Source: Cupriavidus consociatus
GTDB lineage: Bacteria; Pseudomonadota; Gammaproteobacteria; Burkholderiales; Burkholderiaceae
Length of the DNA: 64,000 nucleotides
Direction: 5' to 3'
NCBI RefSeq assembly: GCF_017814975.1
Contig: NZ_JAGIQA010000016.1
Location: 114,876-178,875 of the forward strand
Under the pieces are notes generated by a model. The model did no database searches. It worked only from the letters and a program-made list of their open reading frames with translations, and had not been told where the DNA came from. A program made the translations under genes and the position numbers. Below are positions 25,641-33,987 of this stretch, piece after piece. Every line of letters starts with the position of its first letter. Position 1 is the first letter of the stretch.

Positions 25641-25859
25641 TCACTTCGTCCGGAAGACGATTCGTGCGCGCGACAGATCATATGGGGTCAGCTCGACCGT
25701 CACCTTGTCACCCGGAAGGATCCGGATGTAGTGCATTCTCATCTTGCCGGAGATATGGCCCAGCACCACATGGCCATTCTCCAGCTTGACTCGGAACGTC
25801 GCATTGGGCAGGTTTTCCAGGACCTCGCCCTGCATCTGGATGACGTCGTCTTTAGCCAT
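25641..25859 (-). CDS. infA: Translation initiation factor IF-1
   Basis: IF-1 (72 aa) is a single OB-fold protein that occupies the 30S A site during initiation. The family core VIQMQGEVLENLPNATFRVK and the C-terminal PYDLSRARIVFR are intact. Its place between secY and rpmJ, instead of elsewhere on the chromosome as in E. coli, is typical of betaproteobacteria. Some members of the order carry a second infA, which is not seen here. Confidence 0.97.
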   Translation of the reverse strand: MAKDDVIQMQGEVLENLPNATFRVKLENGHVVLGHISGKMRMHYIRILPGDKVTVELTPYDLSRARIVFRTK

Positions 25860-25882
25860 ACCTAGCCTGTACCGATCCGAAG

Positions 25883-27226
25883 TCAGCGCAAGGTCAGATT
25901 GCCCTTGAAATTCGCCTTCTTCAGCAGCGACTCATACTGCTGCGACATGACATAGGACTGAACCTGGGCCATGAAGTCCATCGTGACGACCACGATGATC
26001 AGCAGGGAGGTTCCGCCAAAATAGAACGGAACGTTCCAGCGCAGCACCAGGAATTCCGGCAACAGGCAGACCAGTGTGATGTAGATCGCACCAGCCAGCG
26101 TCAAACGCACCAGGATCTTGTCGATATAGCGCGTCGTCTGCTCGCCCGGACGAATGCCCGGAATGAAGGCACCGCTTTTCTTCAGGTTGTCTGCCACTTC
26201 ACGGCTGTTGTAGACCAGGGCCGTGTAGAAGAAGCAGAAAAATACAATCGCAGCAGCGTACAGCAGGATGTAGACCGGCTGGCCCGGCGACAGCGTGGCA
26301 GCCAGGTCCTTGATGAACCCGCCCACCGAGCCGGTCGCGTCAGACGTGAACCAGCCTGCGATCGTTGCCGGGAACAGGATGATCGACGATGCGAAGATCG
26401 GCGGAATCACCCCTGCCATGTTCAGCTTCAGCGGCAGGTGCGACGACTGGCCGCCATACACCTTATTGCCGACCTGACGCTTGGCATAGTTCACCAGGAT
26501 CTTGCGCTGGCCCCGCTCGACGAACACCACGGCGAAGGTCACCCCGATCACGATCGCCACGATAAAGATCGCCGCGATGATGCTCATGGAACCTGTGCGG
26601 ACCAGTTCGAACAGTCCGCCGATCGCGTTGGGCAGGCCCGCCGCGATACCGCCGAAGATGATGATCGAGATGCCGTTGCCGAGACCCCGCTCGGTGATCT
26701 GCTCACCCAGCCACATCAGGAACATCGTGCCGGTCACCAGCGTGATCACCGCCGTGGCCCGGAACATCAGGCCAGGATCCAGCACCAGACCCGGCTGCGA
26801 CTCCAGCGCCACCGCAATCGACAGCGCCTGGAACGTGGCCAGAACCACGGTGCCGTAGCGCGTGTACTGCGTGATCTTGCGCTGGCCTGCCTGCCCTTCC
26901 TTCTTCAGCGACTCCAGCTGCGGCAGCACGATCGTCAGCAACTGCATGATGATCGACGCCGAGATGTACGGCATGATGCCGAGCGCGAAGACGGTAAAGC
27001 GCGACAGCGCCCCGCCCGAGAACAGGTTGAACATCCCGAGGATGCCACCCGACTGACTCTGGAAAAGCTTCGCAAGCTGCTCCGGATCGATACCGGGCAC
27101 CGGAATATGAGCGCCGATGCGGTACACGATCAGGGCCAGCACCAGGAACATCAGCCGGCGCTTGAGGTCGCCGTACTTCGCCGTGTTCCTGGCTTGCGCG
27201 CTTGCATTGGGTTTCGCCGTGGCCAA
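25883..27226 (-). CDS. secY: Preprotein translocase subunit SecY
   Basis: SecY (447 aa) is the channel of the Sec translocon, with ten membrane helices. Recognisable parts are the first helix MFLVLALIVYRIGAHIPVPG, the plug region GGALSRFTVFALGIMPYIS and the cytoplasmic loop with YAKRQVGNKVYGGQSSHLP. The start is a TTG at 27226 with GGAG six bases upstream; the next in-frame ATG lies inside the first helix, so TTG is needed for the usual basic N-terminus. Its partner secE is at 61532-61912. Confidence 0.97.
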   Translation of the reverse strand: MATAKPNASAQARNTAKYGDLKRRLMFLVLALIVYRIGAHIPVPGIDPEQLAKLFQSQSGGILGMFNLFSGGALSRFTVFALGIMPYISASIIMQLLTIVLPQLESLKKEGQAGQRKITQYTRYGTVVLATFQALSIAVALESQPGLVLDPGLMFRATAVITLVTGTMFLMWLGEQITERGLGNGISIIIFGGIAAGLPNAIGGLFELVRTGSMSIIAAIFIVAIVIGVTFAVVFVERGQRKILVNYAKRQVGNKVYGGQSSHLPLKLNMAGVIPPIFASSIILFPATIAGWFTSDATGSVGGFIKDLAATLSPGQPVYILLYAAAIVFFCFFYTALVYNSREVADNLKKSGAFIPGIRPGEQTTRYIDKILVRLTLAGAIYITLVCLLPEFLVLRWNVPFYFGGTSLLIIVVVTMDFMAQVQSYVMSQQYESLLKKANFKGNLTLR

Positions 27227-27270
27227 ACGATGCTCCGACTATAACTGCCTATGCTGCGATAAATGCCTTG

Positions 27271-27705
27271 TCAGGCTGCGATCTGGCCGCCGGCGGCTTC
27301 GATCGCGGCCTTGGCGCCAGCGGTGGCGCCCAGACCCTTGATCGTCACCTTGCGGGTCAGCTCGCCGGCCTTGATGACCTTGGCGCTCTTGACCAGGTCG
27401 CTGACCAGGCCAGCCTGCTTCAGAACCAGCAGGTCGACTTCGGCCGCTTCCAGGCGCTCGATGTCACGCAGCGTGACTTCGGCGGTGAACGCCTTGGTCA
27501 GCGAGGTGAAGCCGCGCTTCGGCAGGCGACGATACAGCGGCATTTGACCGCCTTCGAAGCCCACCTTGTGGAAGCCGCCCGAACGCGACTTCTGACCCTT
27601 GTGACCGCGACCGGCGGTCTTGCCCAGGCCGGAGCCGATACCGCGGCCGACGCGACGCTTGGCGTGCTTCGAACCGGCAGCCGGTTTCAGGTTGTTCAGT
27701 TGCAT
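27271..27705 (-). CDS. rplO: 50S ribosomal protein L15
   Basis: L15 (144 aa) is a late-assembly protein in the centre of the 50S subunit. The glycine/arginine-rich N-terminal extension (RVGRGIGSGLGKTAGRGHKG) and the C-terminal globular domain ending EAAGGQIAA are typical. ATG 27705 is preceded by GGAGAG and starts the conserved MQLNNLKPAAGS. It is followed by secY, a conserved linkage. Confidence 0.98.
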   Translation of the reverse strand: MQLNNLKPAAGSKHAKRRVGRGIGSGLGKTAGRGHKGQKSRSGGFHKVGFEGGQMPLYRRLPKRGFTSLTKAFTAEVTLRDIERLEAAEVDLLVLKQAGLVSDLVKSAKVIKAGELTRKVTIKGLGATAGAKAAIEAAGGQIAA

Positions 27706-27724
27706 CTTGCTCTCCAAGTCCCGA

Positions 27725-27907
27725 TCAGGCCAGAACCTTGACCAGGTACGAGACCTTGTTGATCATGCCGCGCACGGCGGGCGTGTCCTGCAGCTCCGAC
27801 ACCGAGTTGATGCGGCGCAGGCCCAGGCCACGCACGGTGGCGCGATGATCCTCGCGCGTGCCGATCAGGCTGCGCACGAGTTGCACTTTTACGGTTTTCT
27901 GCGACAT
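27725..27907 (-). CDS. rpmD: 50S ribosomal protein L30
   Basis: L30 (60 aa) is a small 50S surface protein present in bacteria with this operon type. The protein starts [16 protein letters not shown] at 27907 and contains the conserved [10 protein letters not shown] segment. An upstream in-frame extension would overlap rpsE and is not conserved, so the short form is annotated. Confidence 0.97.
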
Positions 27908-27917
27908 TGCGTTCACC

Positions 27918-28436
27918 TTAACCCAGGATGTCTTCGACCGACTTGCCACGCTTCGCGGCGATTTCGCCCGGCGTGCTCATCTTCTGAAGGCCGTCCAGCG
28001 TGGCGCGAACCATGTTGTACGGGTTGGTGGAGCCGTGCGACTTGGTCACCACGTTGGTGACGCCCATCACTTCGAAGATCGCGCGCATCGGGCCGCCGGC
28101 GATCACGCCGGTACCTTCCTTGGCGGGCATCATCAGCACCTTGGCGGCGCCGTGCTTGCCAACGACTTCGTGTTGCAGCGTGCCGTTCTTCAGCGAGACC
28201 TTGACCATCTTGCGACGGGCTTCGTCCATTGCCTTCTGAACAGCAACCGGCACTTCCTTGGCCTTGCCCTTGCCCATGCCGATGCGGCCATCGCCGTCAC
28301 CAACCACGGTCAGCGCAGCGAAACCGAGAATCCGGCCACCCTTCACCACCTTGGTGACGCGGTTGACCGAGATCATCTTCTCGCGGAGGCCGTCGTCGCG
28401 TTCGTCCTGTTGGACTTTTGCTTGCATCTTTGCCAT
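27918..28436 (-). CDS. rpsE: 30S ribosomal protein S5
   Basis: S5 (172 aa) helps control decoding accuracy at the mRNA entry side of the 30S subunit. The N-terminal double-stranded RNA-binding domain includes [20 protein letters not shown], where spectinomycin-resistance changes occur in other bacteria; no obvious deviation is seen. The central [17 protein letters not shown] loop is conserved. Confidence 0.98.
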
Positions 28437-28457
28437 GACGTATCTCTCTCTATGCGC

Positions 28458-28817
28458 TTAGAACTTCAGGCCGGCTTCGCGGGCGGCGTCTGCCAGGGCC
28501 TTCACGCGGCCATGGAAACGGAAGCCGGCGCGATCGAACGCGACGGTTTCCACGCCGGCAGCCTTCGCCTTCTCGGCGATGCGCTTGCCAACCACGGTGG
28601 CGGCAGCGGCGGTAGCGCCCTTGCCATCCAGTTCCTTGCGCACTTCCACCTCGGCGGTCGACGCGGAAGCCAGCACCTTGGTGCCGCACTCCGAGAAAAC
28701 CTGGGCGTAAATATGCGAATTCGTACGGAACACGGTCAGACGATTGACTTTCATCTCCGCGATCTTGGCGCGGGTCTGACGTGCACGGCGCAAACGAGCG
28801 TCTTTCTTGTTCATCAT
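28458..28817 (-). CDS. rplR: 50S ribosomal protein L18
   Basis: L18 (119 aa) binds 5S rRNA together with L5 and L25. The basic N-terminus KKDARLRRARQTRAKI and C-terminal FDRAGFRFHGRVKALADAAR are diagnostic. Two consecutive ATGs (28817, 28814) follow an AAGGGG ribosome-binding site; the first is annotated. Confidence 0.97.
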   Translation of the reverse strand: MMNKKDARLRRARQTRAKIAEMKVNRLTVFRTNSHIYAQVFSECGTKVLASASTAEVEVRKELDGKGATAAAATVVGKRIAEKAKAAGVETVAFDRAGFRFHGRVKALADAAREAGLKF

Positions 28818-28825
28818 TGCACCCC

Positions 28826-29359
28826 TTACTTCTTCTTGGTTTCCTTCAGGATGACGCGCTCGTCCGAGTAACGCACACCCTTGCCCTTGTAGGGCTCAGG
28901 CGGACGGTACGCGCGGACTTCCGCGGCAACCTGACCGACTTTCTGCTTGTCCGCACCCTTGATGATGATCTCGGTCTGCGTCGGCGTCTCCGCCTTCACG
29001 CCTTCCGGCATCTCATGGATCACGTCGTGCGAGAAACCAAGCTGGAGCTTCAGCGCAGCGCCTTGCAGCTGGGCACGGTAGCCCACGCCAACGAGGTTCA
29101 GCTTGCGCTCGAAACCGGTGGTCACGCCCTTGACCATGTTCGCCGCCAGGGCGCGCATGGTGCCTTGCAGGGCGTTTGCTTCACGCGACTCGTCAGCCGG
29201 CGAGAAGGTCAGCGTGTCGTTCTCGACATTGACCTTGACCAGGCTGTGAATCGGTTGCGACAGCGTACCCAGCGGACCCTTCACGGAGAGCACGCCAGCT
29301 GCCACGTTCACTTCCGCGCCCTTGGGGAGCGCGATGGGAGCCTTACCTACACGGGACAT
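28826..29359 (-). CDS. rplF: 50S ribosomal protein L6
   Basis: L6 (177 aa) lies near the sarcin-ricin loop at the factor-binding site. It consists of two similar alpha/beta domains; the second ends with the conserved YRPPEPYKGKGVRY. The start MSRVGKAPIALPKG is standard. Spacing to rpsH and rplR is under 12 nt, as expected for the spc operon. Confidence 0.98.
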   Translation of the reverse strand: MSRVGKAPIALPKGAEVNVAAGVLSVKGPLGTLSQPIHSLVKVNVENDTLTFSPADESREANALQGTMRALAANMVKGVTTGFERKLNLVGVGYRAQLQGAALKLQLGFSHDVIHEMPEGVKAETPTQTEIIIKGADKQKVGQVAAEVRAYRPPEPYKGKGVRYSDERVILKETKKK

Positions 29360-29369
29360 GGTTCTCTCC

Positions 29370-29765
29370 TTAAGCGACGTAGCAGAGAACTTCGCCGCCC
29401 ACGCCAGTGGCGCGAGCCTTGCGGTCGGTCATCAGACCCTGCGGGGTCGAGATGATCGCCACACCCAGGCCGTTCATCACTTGCGGGATGTCGCTGCGGC
29501 CCTTGTACACGCGCAGCCCGGGCTTCGAGACGCGCTCGATGCGCTCGATCACCGGACGGCCGGCGTAGTACTTCAGGCCGATGCTCAGTTGTGCCTTGCC
29601 GCCATCTTCCTGGACGGCGTAATCGTCGATGTAGCCTTCGTCCTTCAGGACCTTGGCGATTGCCACTTTCAGCTTCGACGACGGCATGACAACCGACGCC
29701 TTCTGCACGCCCTGGGCGTTGCGGATGCGCGTCAGCATATCGGCGATAGGATCGCTCATGCTCAT
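29370..29765 (-). CDS. rpsH: 30S ribosomal protein S8
   Basis: S8 (131 aa) binds the central domain of 16S rRNA and, in E. coli, represses the spc operon. Signature segments are ADMLTRIRNAQ and the C-terminal STPQGLMTDRKAR...GGEVLCYVA. Two ATGs in phase (29765 and 29759) give MSMSDP or MSDP; the first matches Burkholderiales homologues as I know them. Confidence 0.98.
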   Translation of the reverse strand: MSMSDPIADMLTRIRNAQGVQKASVVMPSSKLKVAIAKVLKDEGYIDDYAVQEDGGKAQLSIGLKYYAGRPVIERIERVSKPGLRVYKGRSDIPQVMNGLGVAIISTPQGLMTDRKARATGVGGEVLCYVA

Positions 29766-29792
29766 ACTGTTTCTCCTGTAGCCTGTGCGTAA

Positions 29793-30098
29793 TTACCAGC
29801 TGGCTTTCGTCAGACCCGGGATTTCGCCCTTGAAGGCGATTTCGCGGATCTTGTTACGCGCCAGGCCAAACTTGCGGAAGGTACCGCGGGGACGACCGGT
29901 GATCGCGCAGCGGTTACGCTGGCGGGTCGGGTTCGCGTTGCGCGGGAGCTGTTGCAGCTCGAGACGCGCGCTGTAACGCTCTTCTTCCGACTTCTCTTGG
30001 TCGTCGATAATGGCCTTGAGGTTGGCGCGCTTGGCGGCATACTTTGCCACCAGCTTGGCGCGCTTCTTCTCACGTTCAATCAGAGCCAGTTTAGCCAC
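29793..30098 (-). CDS. rpsN: 30S ribosomal protein S14 (zinc-free form)
   Basis: S14 (101 aa) completes the 30S head at the A/P-site side. The 101-residue length and the lack of CxxC pairs mark the zinc-independent form. The C-terminal half NRCAITGRPRGTFRKFGLAR is diagnostic. It lies between rplE and rpsH. Confidence 0.98.
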   Translation of the reverse strand: MAKLALIEREKKRAKLVAKYAAKRANLKAIIDDQEKSEEERYSARLELQQLPRNANPTRQRNRCAITGRPRGTFRKFGLARNKIREIAFKGEIPGLTKASW

Positions 30099-30107
30099 GG
30101 TTACCCC

Positions 30108-30650
30108 TTAATTGCGGAACGGGAACTTGAACGCACCGAGGAGTGCCTTGGCTTCCTCGTCGTTCTTTGCCGTCGTCGTGATGCTGATGTTCAGACCACG
30201 CAGTGCGTCGATCTTGTCGTACTCGATTTCGGGGAAAATGATCTGCTCTTTCACACCGATGTTGTAGTTGCCACGACCGTCGAACGAACGGCCCGACACA
30301 CCACGGAAGTCACGCACGCGCGGCAGGGCCACGGTGACGAAACGATCGAGGAATTCGAACATGCGCTCGCCGCGCAGGGTCACCATCGCACCGATGGGGT
30401 AGCCCTGGCGGATCTTGAAGCCGGCGATGGCCTTCTTGGCCTTCGTCACGACCGGCTTCTGACCGGCGATCTTGGTCAGGTCGCCGACGGCGTTTTCAAT
30501 GATCTTCTTGTCATTGATCGCTTCGCCAAGGCCCATGTTCAGGGTGATCTTGGTGATGCGCGGCACTTCCATGACCGACTTGTAGCCGAACTGTTCGATC
30601 AGCTTCGGCACAACCTGTTCTTTGTAAAACTCTTGCAGACGTGCTGCCAT
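30108..30650 (-). CDS. rplE: 50S ribosomal protein L5
   Basis: L5 (180 aa) joins 5S rRNA to the central protuberance and contacts P-site tRNA. Conserved parts include ITLNMGLGEA, KAKKAIAGFKIRQGYPIG and the C-terminal DALRGLNISITTTA. ATG 30650 has a TAGGAG ribosome-binding site 7 nt upstream; a TTG two codons earlier is less likely. Confidence 0.98.
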   Translation of the reverse strand: MAARLQEFYKEQVVPKLIEQFGYKSVMEVPRITKITLNMGLGEAINDKKIIENAVGDLTKIAGQKPVVTKAKKAIAGFKIRQGYPIGAMVTLRGERMFEFLDRFVTVALPRVRDFRGVSGRSFDGRGNYNIGVKEQIIFPEIEYDKIDALRGLNISITTTAKNDEEAKALLGAFKFPFRN

Positions 30651-30675
30651 GCTCAACTCCTAAACGTGCCCAGAA

Positions 30676-30984
30676 TCAAGCTGCCACGACGGCGCCGGTG
30701 GTCTTCAGCACGCGCACGCGCTTGCCGTCTTCCACCTTGATGCCGACGCGCGACGGCTTGCCATTGGCATCCACGAGCGCAACGTTGGAAATATGCAGCG
30801 GCATGACCTTGTCAACCACGCCACCGGTGGTGCCCAGCATCGGGTTCGGGCGCGCATGCTTCTTGGCGATGTTCACGCCTTGCACCGCAACCTTGTCACC
30901 GAGCACGGCCTGCACGGTACCGCGCTTGCCCTTGTCCTTGCCGGTCAGGACGATGACTTCATCGCCTTTGCGAATCTTGTTCAT
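30676..30984 (-). CDS. rplX: 50S ribosomal protein L24
   Basis: L24 (102 aa) is an assembly-initiating 50S protein bound near the tunnel exit. The N-terminal KOW motif (KGDEVIVLTGKDKGKRGTV) is clear. It follows rplN by 9 nt and precedes rplE by 25 nt; in E. coli the S8 regulatory site lies at this last junction. Confidence 0.98.
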   Translation of the reverse strand: MNKIRKGDEVIVLTGKDKGKRGTVQAVLGDKVAVQGVNIAKKHARPNPMLGTTGGVVDKVMPLHISNVALVDANGKPSRVGIKVEDGKRVRVLKTTGAVVAA

Positions 30985-30993
30985 GTCGGCTCC

Positions 30994-31362
30994 TTACAGC
31001 ACTTCCGGAGCGAGCGACACGATCTTCATGAAGCGCTCGGTACGGAGTTCACGAGTCACCGGCCCGAAGATACGGGTGCCGATCGGCTCGAGCTTGTTGT
31101 TCAGCAGGACGGCGGCATTGCCGTCGAACTTGATCAGCGAACCGTCAGCGCGGCGCACGCCCTTGGCGGTACGCACGACGACGGCGTTGTAGATGTCGCC
31201 CTTCTTCACGCGACCGCGCGGCGCTGCGTCCTTGACGGTCACCTTGATGATGTCGCCAACGCTTGCGTAGCGGCGCTTGGAGCCACCCAGCACCTTGATG
31301 CACAGCACTTCGCGCGCACCAGTGTTATCGGCCACTTCGAGCCGGCTTTCTGTCTGAATCAT
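30994..31362 (-). CDS. rplN: 50S ribosomal protein L14
   Basis: L14 (122 aa) is a beta-barrel protein at the 30S/50S interface and the docking site of the silencing factor RsfS. The start [19 protein letters not shown] and the end [11 protein letters not shown] are standard. It is the first gene of the spc operon, with its own promoter about 220 nt upstream. Confidence 0.98.
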
Positions 31363-31588
31363 GGTGTTTGTCTTCCCAACTTAATCCGCCAGGTGCCAAA
31401 GCGCCCGTCGGTCAGTCTTGGTCCCGTCGGCTCCGGCCTTGCGCCAGCACCGTCTGGGTTGATCAACTTTGAAGTCGGTAGGAACCCGGCAATCCCGACA
31501 GATCGTCGAGGCCGCCTGGCCCTGGCTCGCTTAACAGGCCCGCCCGGGTGGTACAGCTTAGGCGAACGCAATAAAGCGGAAGTCCAGA

Positions 31589-31617
31589 ATTATAGCTACA
31601 TAATCCTGGACTTGCAA
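31589..31617 (-). promoter_or_regulatory. Promoter of the spc operon (rplN onwards), within inverted repeats
   Basis: On the minus strand TTGCAA (31617-31612) and a perfect TATAAT (31594-31589) are 17 nt apart. The predicted transcript has a leader of about 220 nt before rplN, which accounts for the 281-nt rpsQ-rplN gap. An 8-bp inverted repeat, AAGTCCAG (31580-31587) and CTGGACTT (31606-31613), brackets the -10. The -35 lies inside the 12-bp palindrome GACTTGCAAGTC (31609-31620). Confidence 0.8.
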
Positions 31618-31643
31618 GTCAAGCTAAGAACGTGTTGTTGTTC

Positions 31644-31922
31644 TTAGATGACGCGTGCAGCCTCTACCAGCCGGGAAACCACCCAGGACTTGGTCCGCGA
31701 CAGCGGACGGCCTTCCTGGATTTCGACCTTGTCGCCTTCCTTGTACTGGTTGGCTTCGTCGTGTGCGTGGTACTTCTTGGAACGCAGCACGTACTTGCCG
31801 TACAGGGGATGCTTGACGCGGTTTTCCACCAAGACCGTAACGGTCTTGTCCATCTTGTCGCTCACGACACGGCCGACCAGGGTACGGCGAAGCGACTTTT
31901 CCGTTTGTGCAGCTTCAGTCAT
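31644..31922 (-). CDS. rpsQ: 30S ribosomal protein S17
   Basis: S17 (92 aa) is an OB-fold protein in the lower 30S body. Motifs include LRRTLVGRVVSDKMDKTVTV and GDKVEIQEGRPLSRTK. Its start overlaps the rpmC stop by 4 nt. It is the last gene of the S10 group before the spc promoter. Confidence 0.98.
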   Translation of the reverse strand: MTEAAQTEKSLRRTLVGRVVSDKMDKTVTVLVENRVKHPLYGKYVLRSKKYHAHDEANQYKEGDKVEIQEGRPLSRTKSWVVSRLVEAARVI

Positions 31923-32113
31923 TTCGCGTTCGCCTTTTGAGTCAGCACGGTTTGCACGCGCGCGATGTCCTTGCGAACCTTCTTCAGCTGGCTGGTGTTC
32001 TGCAGCTGTTGGGTTGCCTTTTGCATGCGCAGGCTAAATTGGGCCTTCAGCAGCTCGGAGAGCTCCTGGTTCAGGCCTGCGGCGTCCTTGCCGCGAAGTT
32101 CGGATGCTTTCAT
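31919..32113 (-). CDS. rpmC: 50S ribosomal protein L29
   Basis: L29 (64 aa) is a two-helix protein at the tunnel exit, next to L23, where trigger factor and SRP dock. The core FSLRMQKATQQLQNTSQLKK and RKDIARVQTVL is typical. It overlaps rpsQ by 4 nt, indicating translational coupling. Confidence 0.97.
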   Translation of the reverse strand: MKASELRGKDAAGLNQELSELLKAQFSLRMQKATQQLQNTSQLKKVRKDIARVQTVLTQKANAK

Positions 32114-32124
32114 TCCTGCTCTCC

Positions 32125-32541
32125 TTACGTCCCGACCTGGCGCACCACGAAATTGGTGGCGATCGGCAGCTTGGCGGCTGCGAGGCGGAACGCCTCGCGC
32201 GCCAGCTCTTCGCTCACGCCATCCATTTCGTACAGCATCTTGCCCGGCTGGATTTCAGCCACGTAGTATTCCGGATTGCCCTTGCCGTTACCCATGCGGA
32301 CTTCAGCAGGCTTCTTCGAGATCGGCTTGTCCGGGAAGATCCGGATCCAGATGCGGCCGCCACGCTTGATGTGACGGGTCATCGCACGACGTGCCGACTC
32401 GATCTGACGAGCCGTCAGACGGCCGCGGCCCATTGCCTTCAGGCCGAATTCGCCGAAAGACACGGCGTTGCCACGGGTAGCCTTACCCGTGTTGCGGCCT
32501 TTCTGCTCCTTGCGGTATTTTCTGCGCTTAGGTTGCAGCAT
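32125..32541 (-). CDS. rplP: 50S ribosomal protein L16
   Basis: L16 (138 aa) organises the A-site tRNA elbow region of 23S rRNA. The basic N-terminus [19 protein letters not shown] and the conserved [17 protein letters not shown] and RMGNGKG segments are present, including the arginine that is hydroxylated in some bacteria. It lies 2 nt after rpsC. Confidence 0.98.
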
Positions 32542-32543
32542 CG

Positions 32544-33341
32544 TTATTCTCCACTCTTCCCATCTGCGCCAGGCGCAGCGCGACGACCGGCACCGGCACC
32601 GCCACGGCGGTTGCCACCCGGACGGCCTTCGCCTTCACGGCGGCGACCTTCCGGACGACCCGGACGACGACGACGGTCGTCTTGCGGCTCTTCCACCACC
32701 GGCGCGTCATTGCGGCCGAGGTGATCCCCCTTGTAGACCCACACCTTGACACCGATGATGCCGTAGGTGGTTTCTGCTTCGGAGAAGCCGTAGTCGATGT
32801 CGGCGCGCAGGGTGTGCAGAGGCACACGGCCTTCGCGGTACCACTCGGTACGTGCGATTTCGATACCGTTCAGACGGCCGGCGCTCATGATCTTGATACC
32901 CTGGGCGCCCAGGCGCATCGCGTTCTGCATGGCGCGCTTCATGGCGCGGCGGAACATGATGCGGCGCTCGAGCTGCTGGGTGATCGAGTCGGCGATCAGC
33001 TGAGCATCGGTTTCCGGCTTGCGGATTTCCTCGATGTTCACGTGCACGGGCACGCCCATGCGACGCTGCAGTTCGGCCTTCAGCAGTTCGATGTCCTCAC
33101 CCTTCTTGCCGATCACCACGCCCGGACGCGAGCTGTAAATGGTGATGCGGGCATTGCGGGCGGGGCGCTCGATGACGACGCGGCCAACCGATGCGTTCTT
33201 CAGCTTCTTCTTCAGGAAGTCGCGAACTTCGATGTCTTCCTTCAGCATGCCGGCGAACTTCGTGTTGCTGGCGTACCAGCGCGAAGCCCAGTTACGGCTG
33301 ACAGCCAGACGGAAGCCAGTCGGATGAATCTTCTGTCCCAT
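32544..33341 (-). CDS. rpsC: 30S ribosomal protein S3 with long Arg/Gly-rich C-terminal tail
   Basis: S3 (265 aa) lies at the mRNA entry channel and contributes to helicase activity. The KH domain motif ([17 protein letters not shown]) and the C-terminal domain ending [15 protein letters not shown] are normal. A tail of about 50 residues follows, rich in Arg, Gly and Glu, making it about 30 residues longer than E. coli S3. Similar tails occur in Burkholderiales, so this is probably lineage-typical. Confidence 0.98.
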
Positions 33342-33350
33342 CGTGACTCC

Positions 33351-33680
33351 TTAGTTGCCGAGCGTCACAGTGATGTGACAGGTTTGTTTCTCGATGCGGT
33401 TGCCGCGGCCCTTCGCCCGTGCGGTGAAGCGCTTGAGCGAGGTCGCCTTGTCGACGTAGATCGATTTGACCTTCAGTTCGTCGATGTCGGCGCCTTCGTT
33501 GTGCTCAGCGTTGGCGATGGCCGATTCGACCACCTTCTTCACGATCCCGGCAGCCTTTTTCGGGCTGAACGTCAGGACATTGAGCGCGCGCTCGATCGGC
33601 AGACCGCGGATCTGGTCAGCGACCAGGCGCGTCTTCTGGGCGGAGATGCGGGCACCGCGATGAATCGCTTTCACTTCCAT
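33351..33680 (-). CDS. rplV: 50S ribosomal protein L22
   Basis: L22 (109 aa) lines the peptide tunnel with a long beta-hairpin. The N-terminal AIHRGARISAQKTRLVADQI and the hairpin strand RAKGRGNRIEKQTCHITV are intact, with no deletion of the macrolide-resistance type. It lies between rpsS and rpsC with 9-nt gaps. Confidence 0.98.
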   Translation of the reverse strand: MEVKAIHRGARISAQKTRLVADQIRGLPIERALNVLTFSPKKAAGIVKKVVESAIANAEHNEGADIDELKVKSIYVDKATSLKRFTARAKGRGNRIEKQTCHITVTLGN

Positions 33681-33689
33681 GATGGCACC

Positions 33690-33965
33690 TTACCTCTTCG
33701 CTTTCTTGTCAGCCGCGTGGCCCTTGAACGTGCGGGTGATCGCAAATTCGCCGAGCTTGTGGCCAACCATGTTTTCCGTCACGTACACCGGCACGTGTTG
33801 ACGGCCGTTGTGAACGGCGATCGTCAGGCCAATGAACTCCGGCAGAATGGTCGAGCGGCGCGACCAGGTCTTGATGGGCTTCTTGTCCTTGCCGCTGACT
33901 GCAACTTCCACCTTCTTCAGCAGGTGGGCGTCGCAGAACGGACCCTTTTTTGCGGAACGAGTCAT
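33690..33965 (-). CDS. rpsS: 30S ribosomal protein S19
   Basis: S19 (91 aa) forms a complex with S13 in the 30S head. The start MTRSAKKGPFCDAHLLKKV and the HVPVYVTENMVGHKLGEFA segment are diagnostic. The C-terminal tail KGHAADKKAKR is the flexible A-site-facing part. Confidence 0.98.
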   Translation of the reverse strand: MTRSAKKGPFCDAHLLKKVEVAVSGKDKKPIKTWSRRSTILPEFIGLTIAVHNGRQHVPVYVTENMVGHKLGEFAITRTFKGHAADKKAKR

Positions 33966-33987
33966 ATCTTTAGCTCCTACCTACCGA

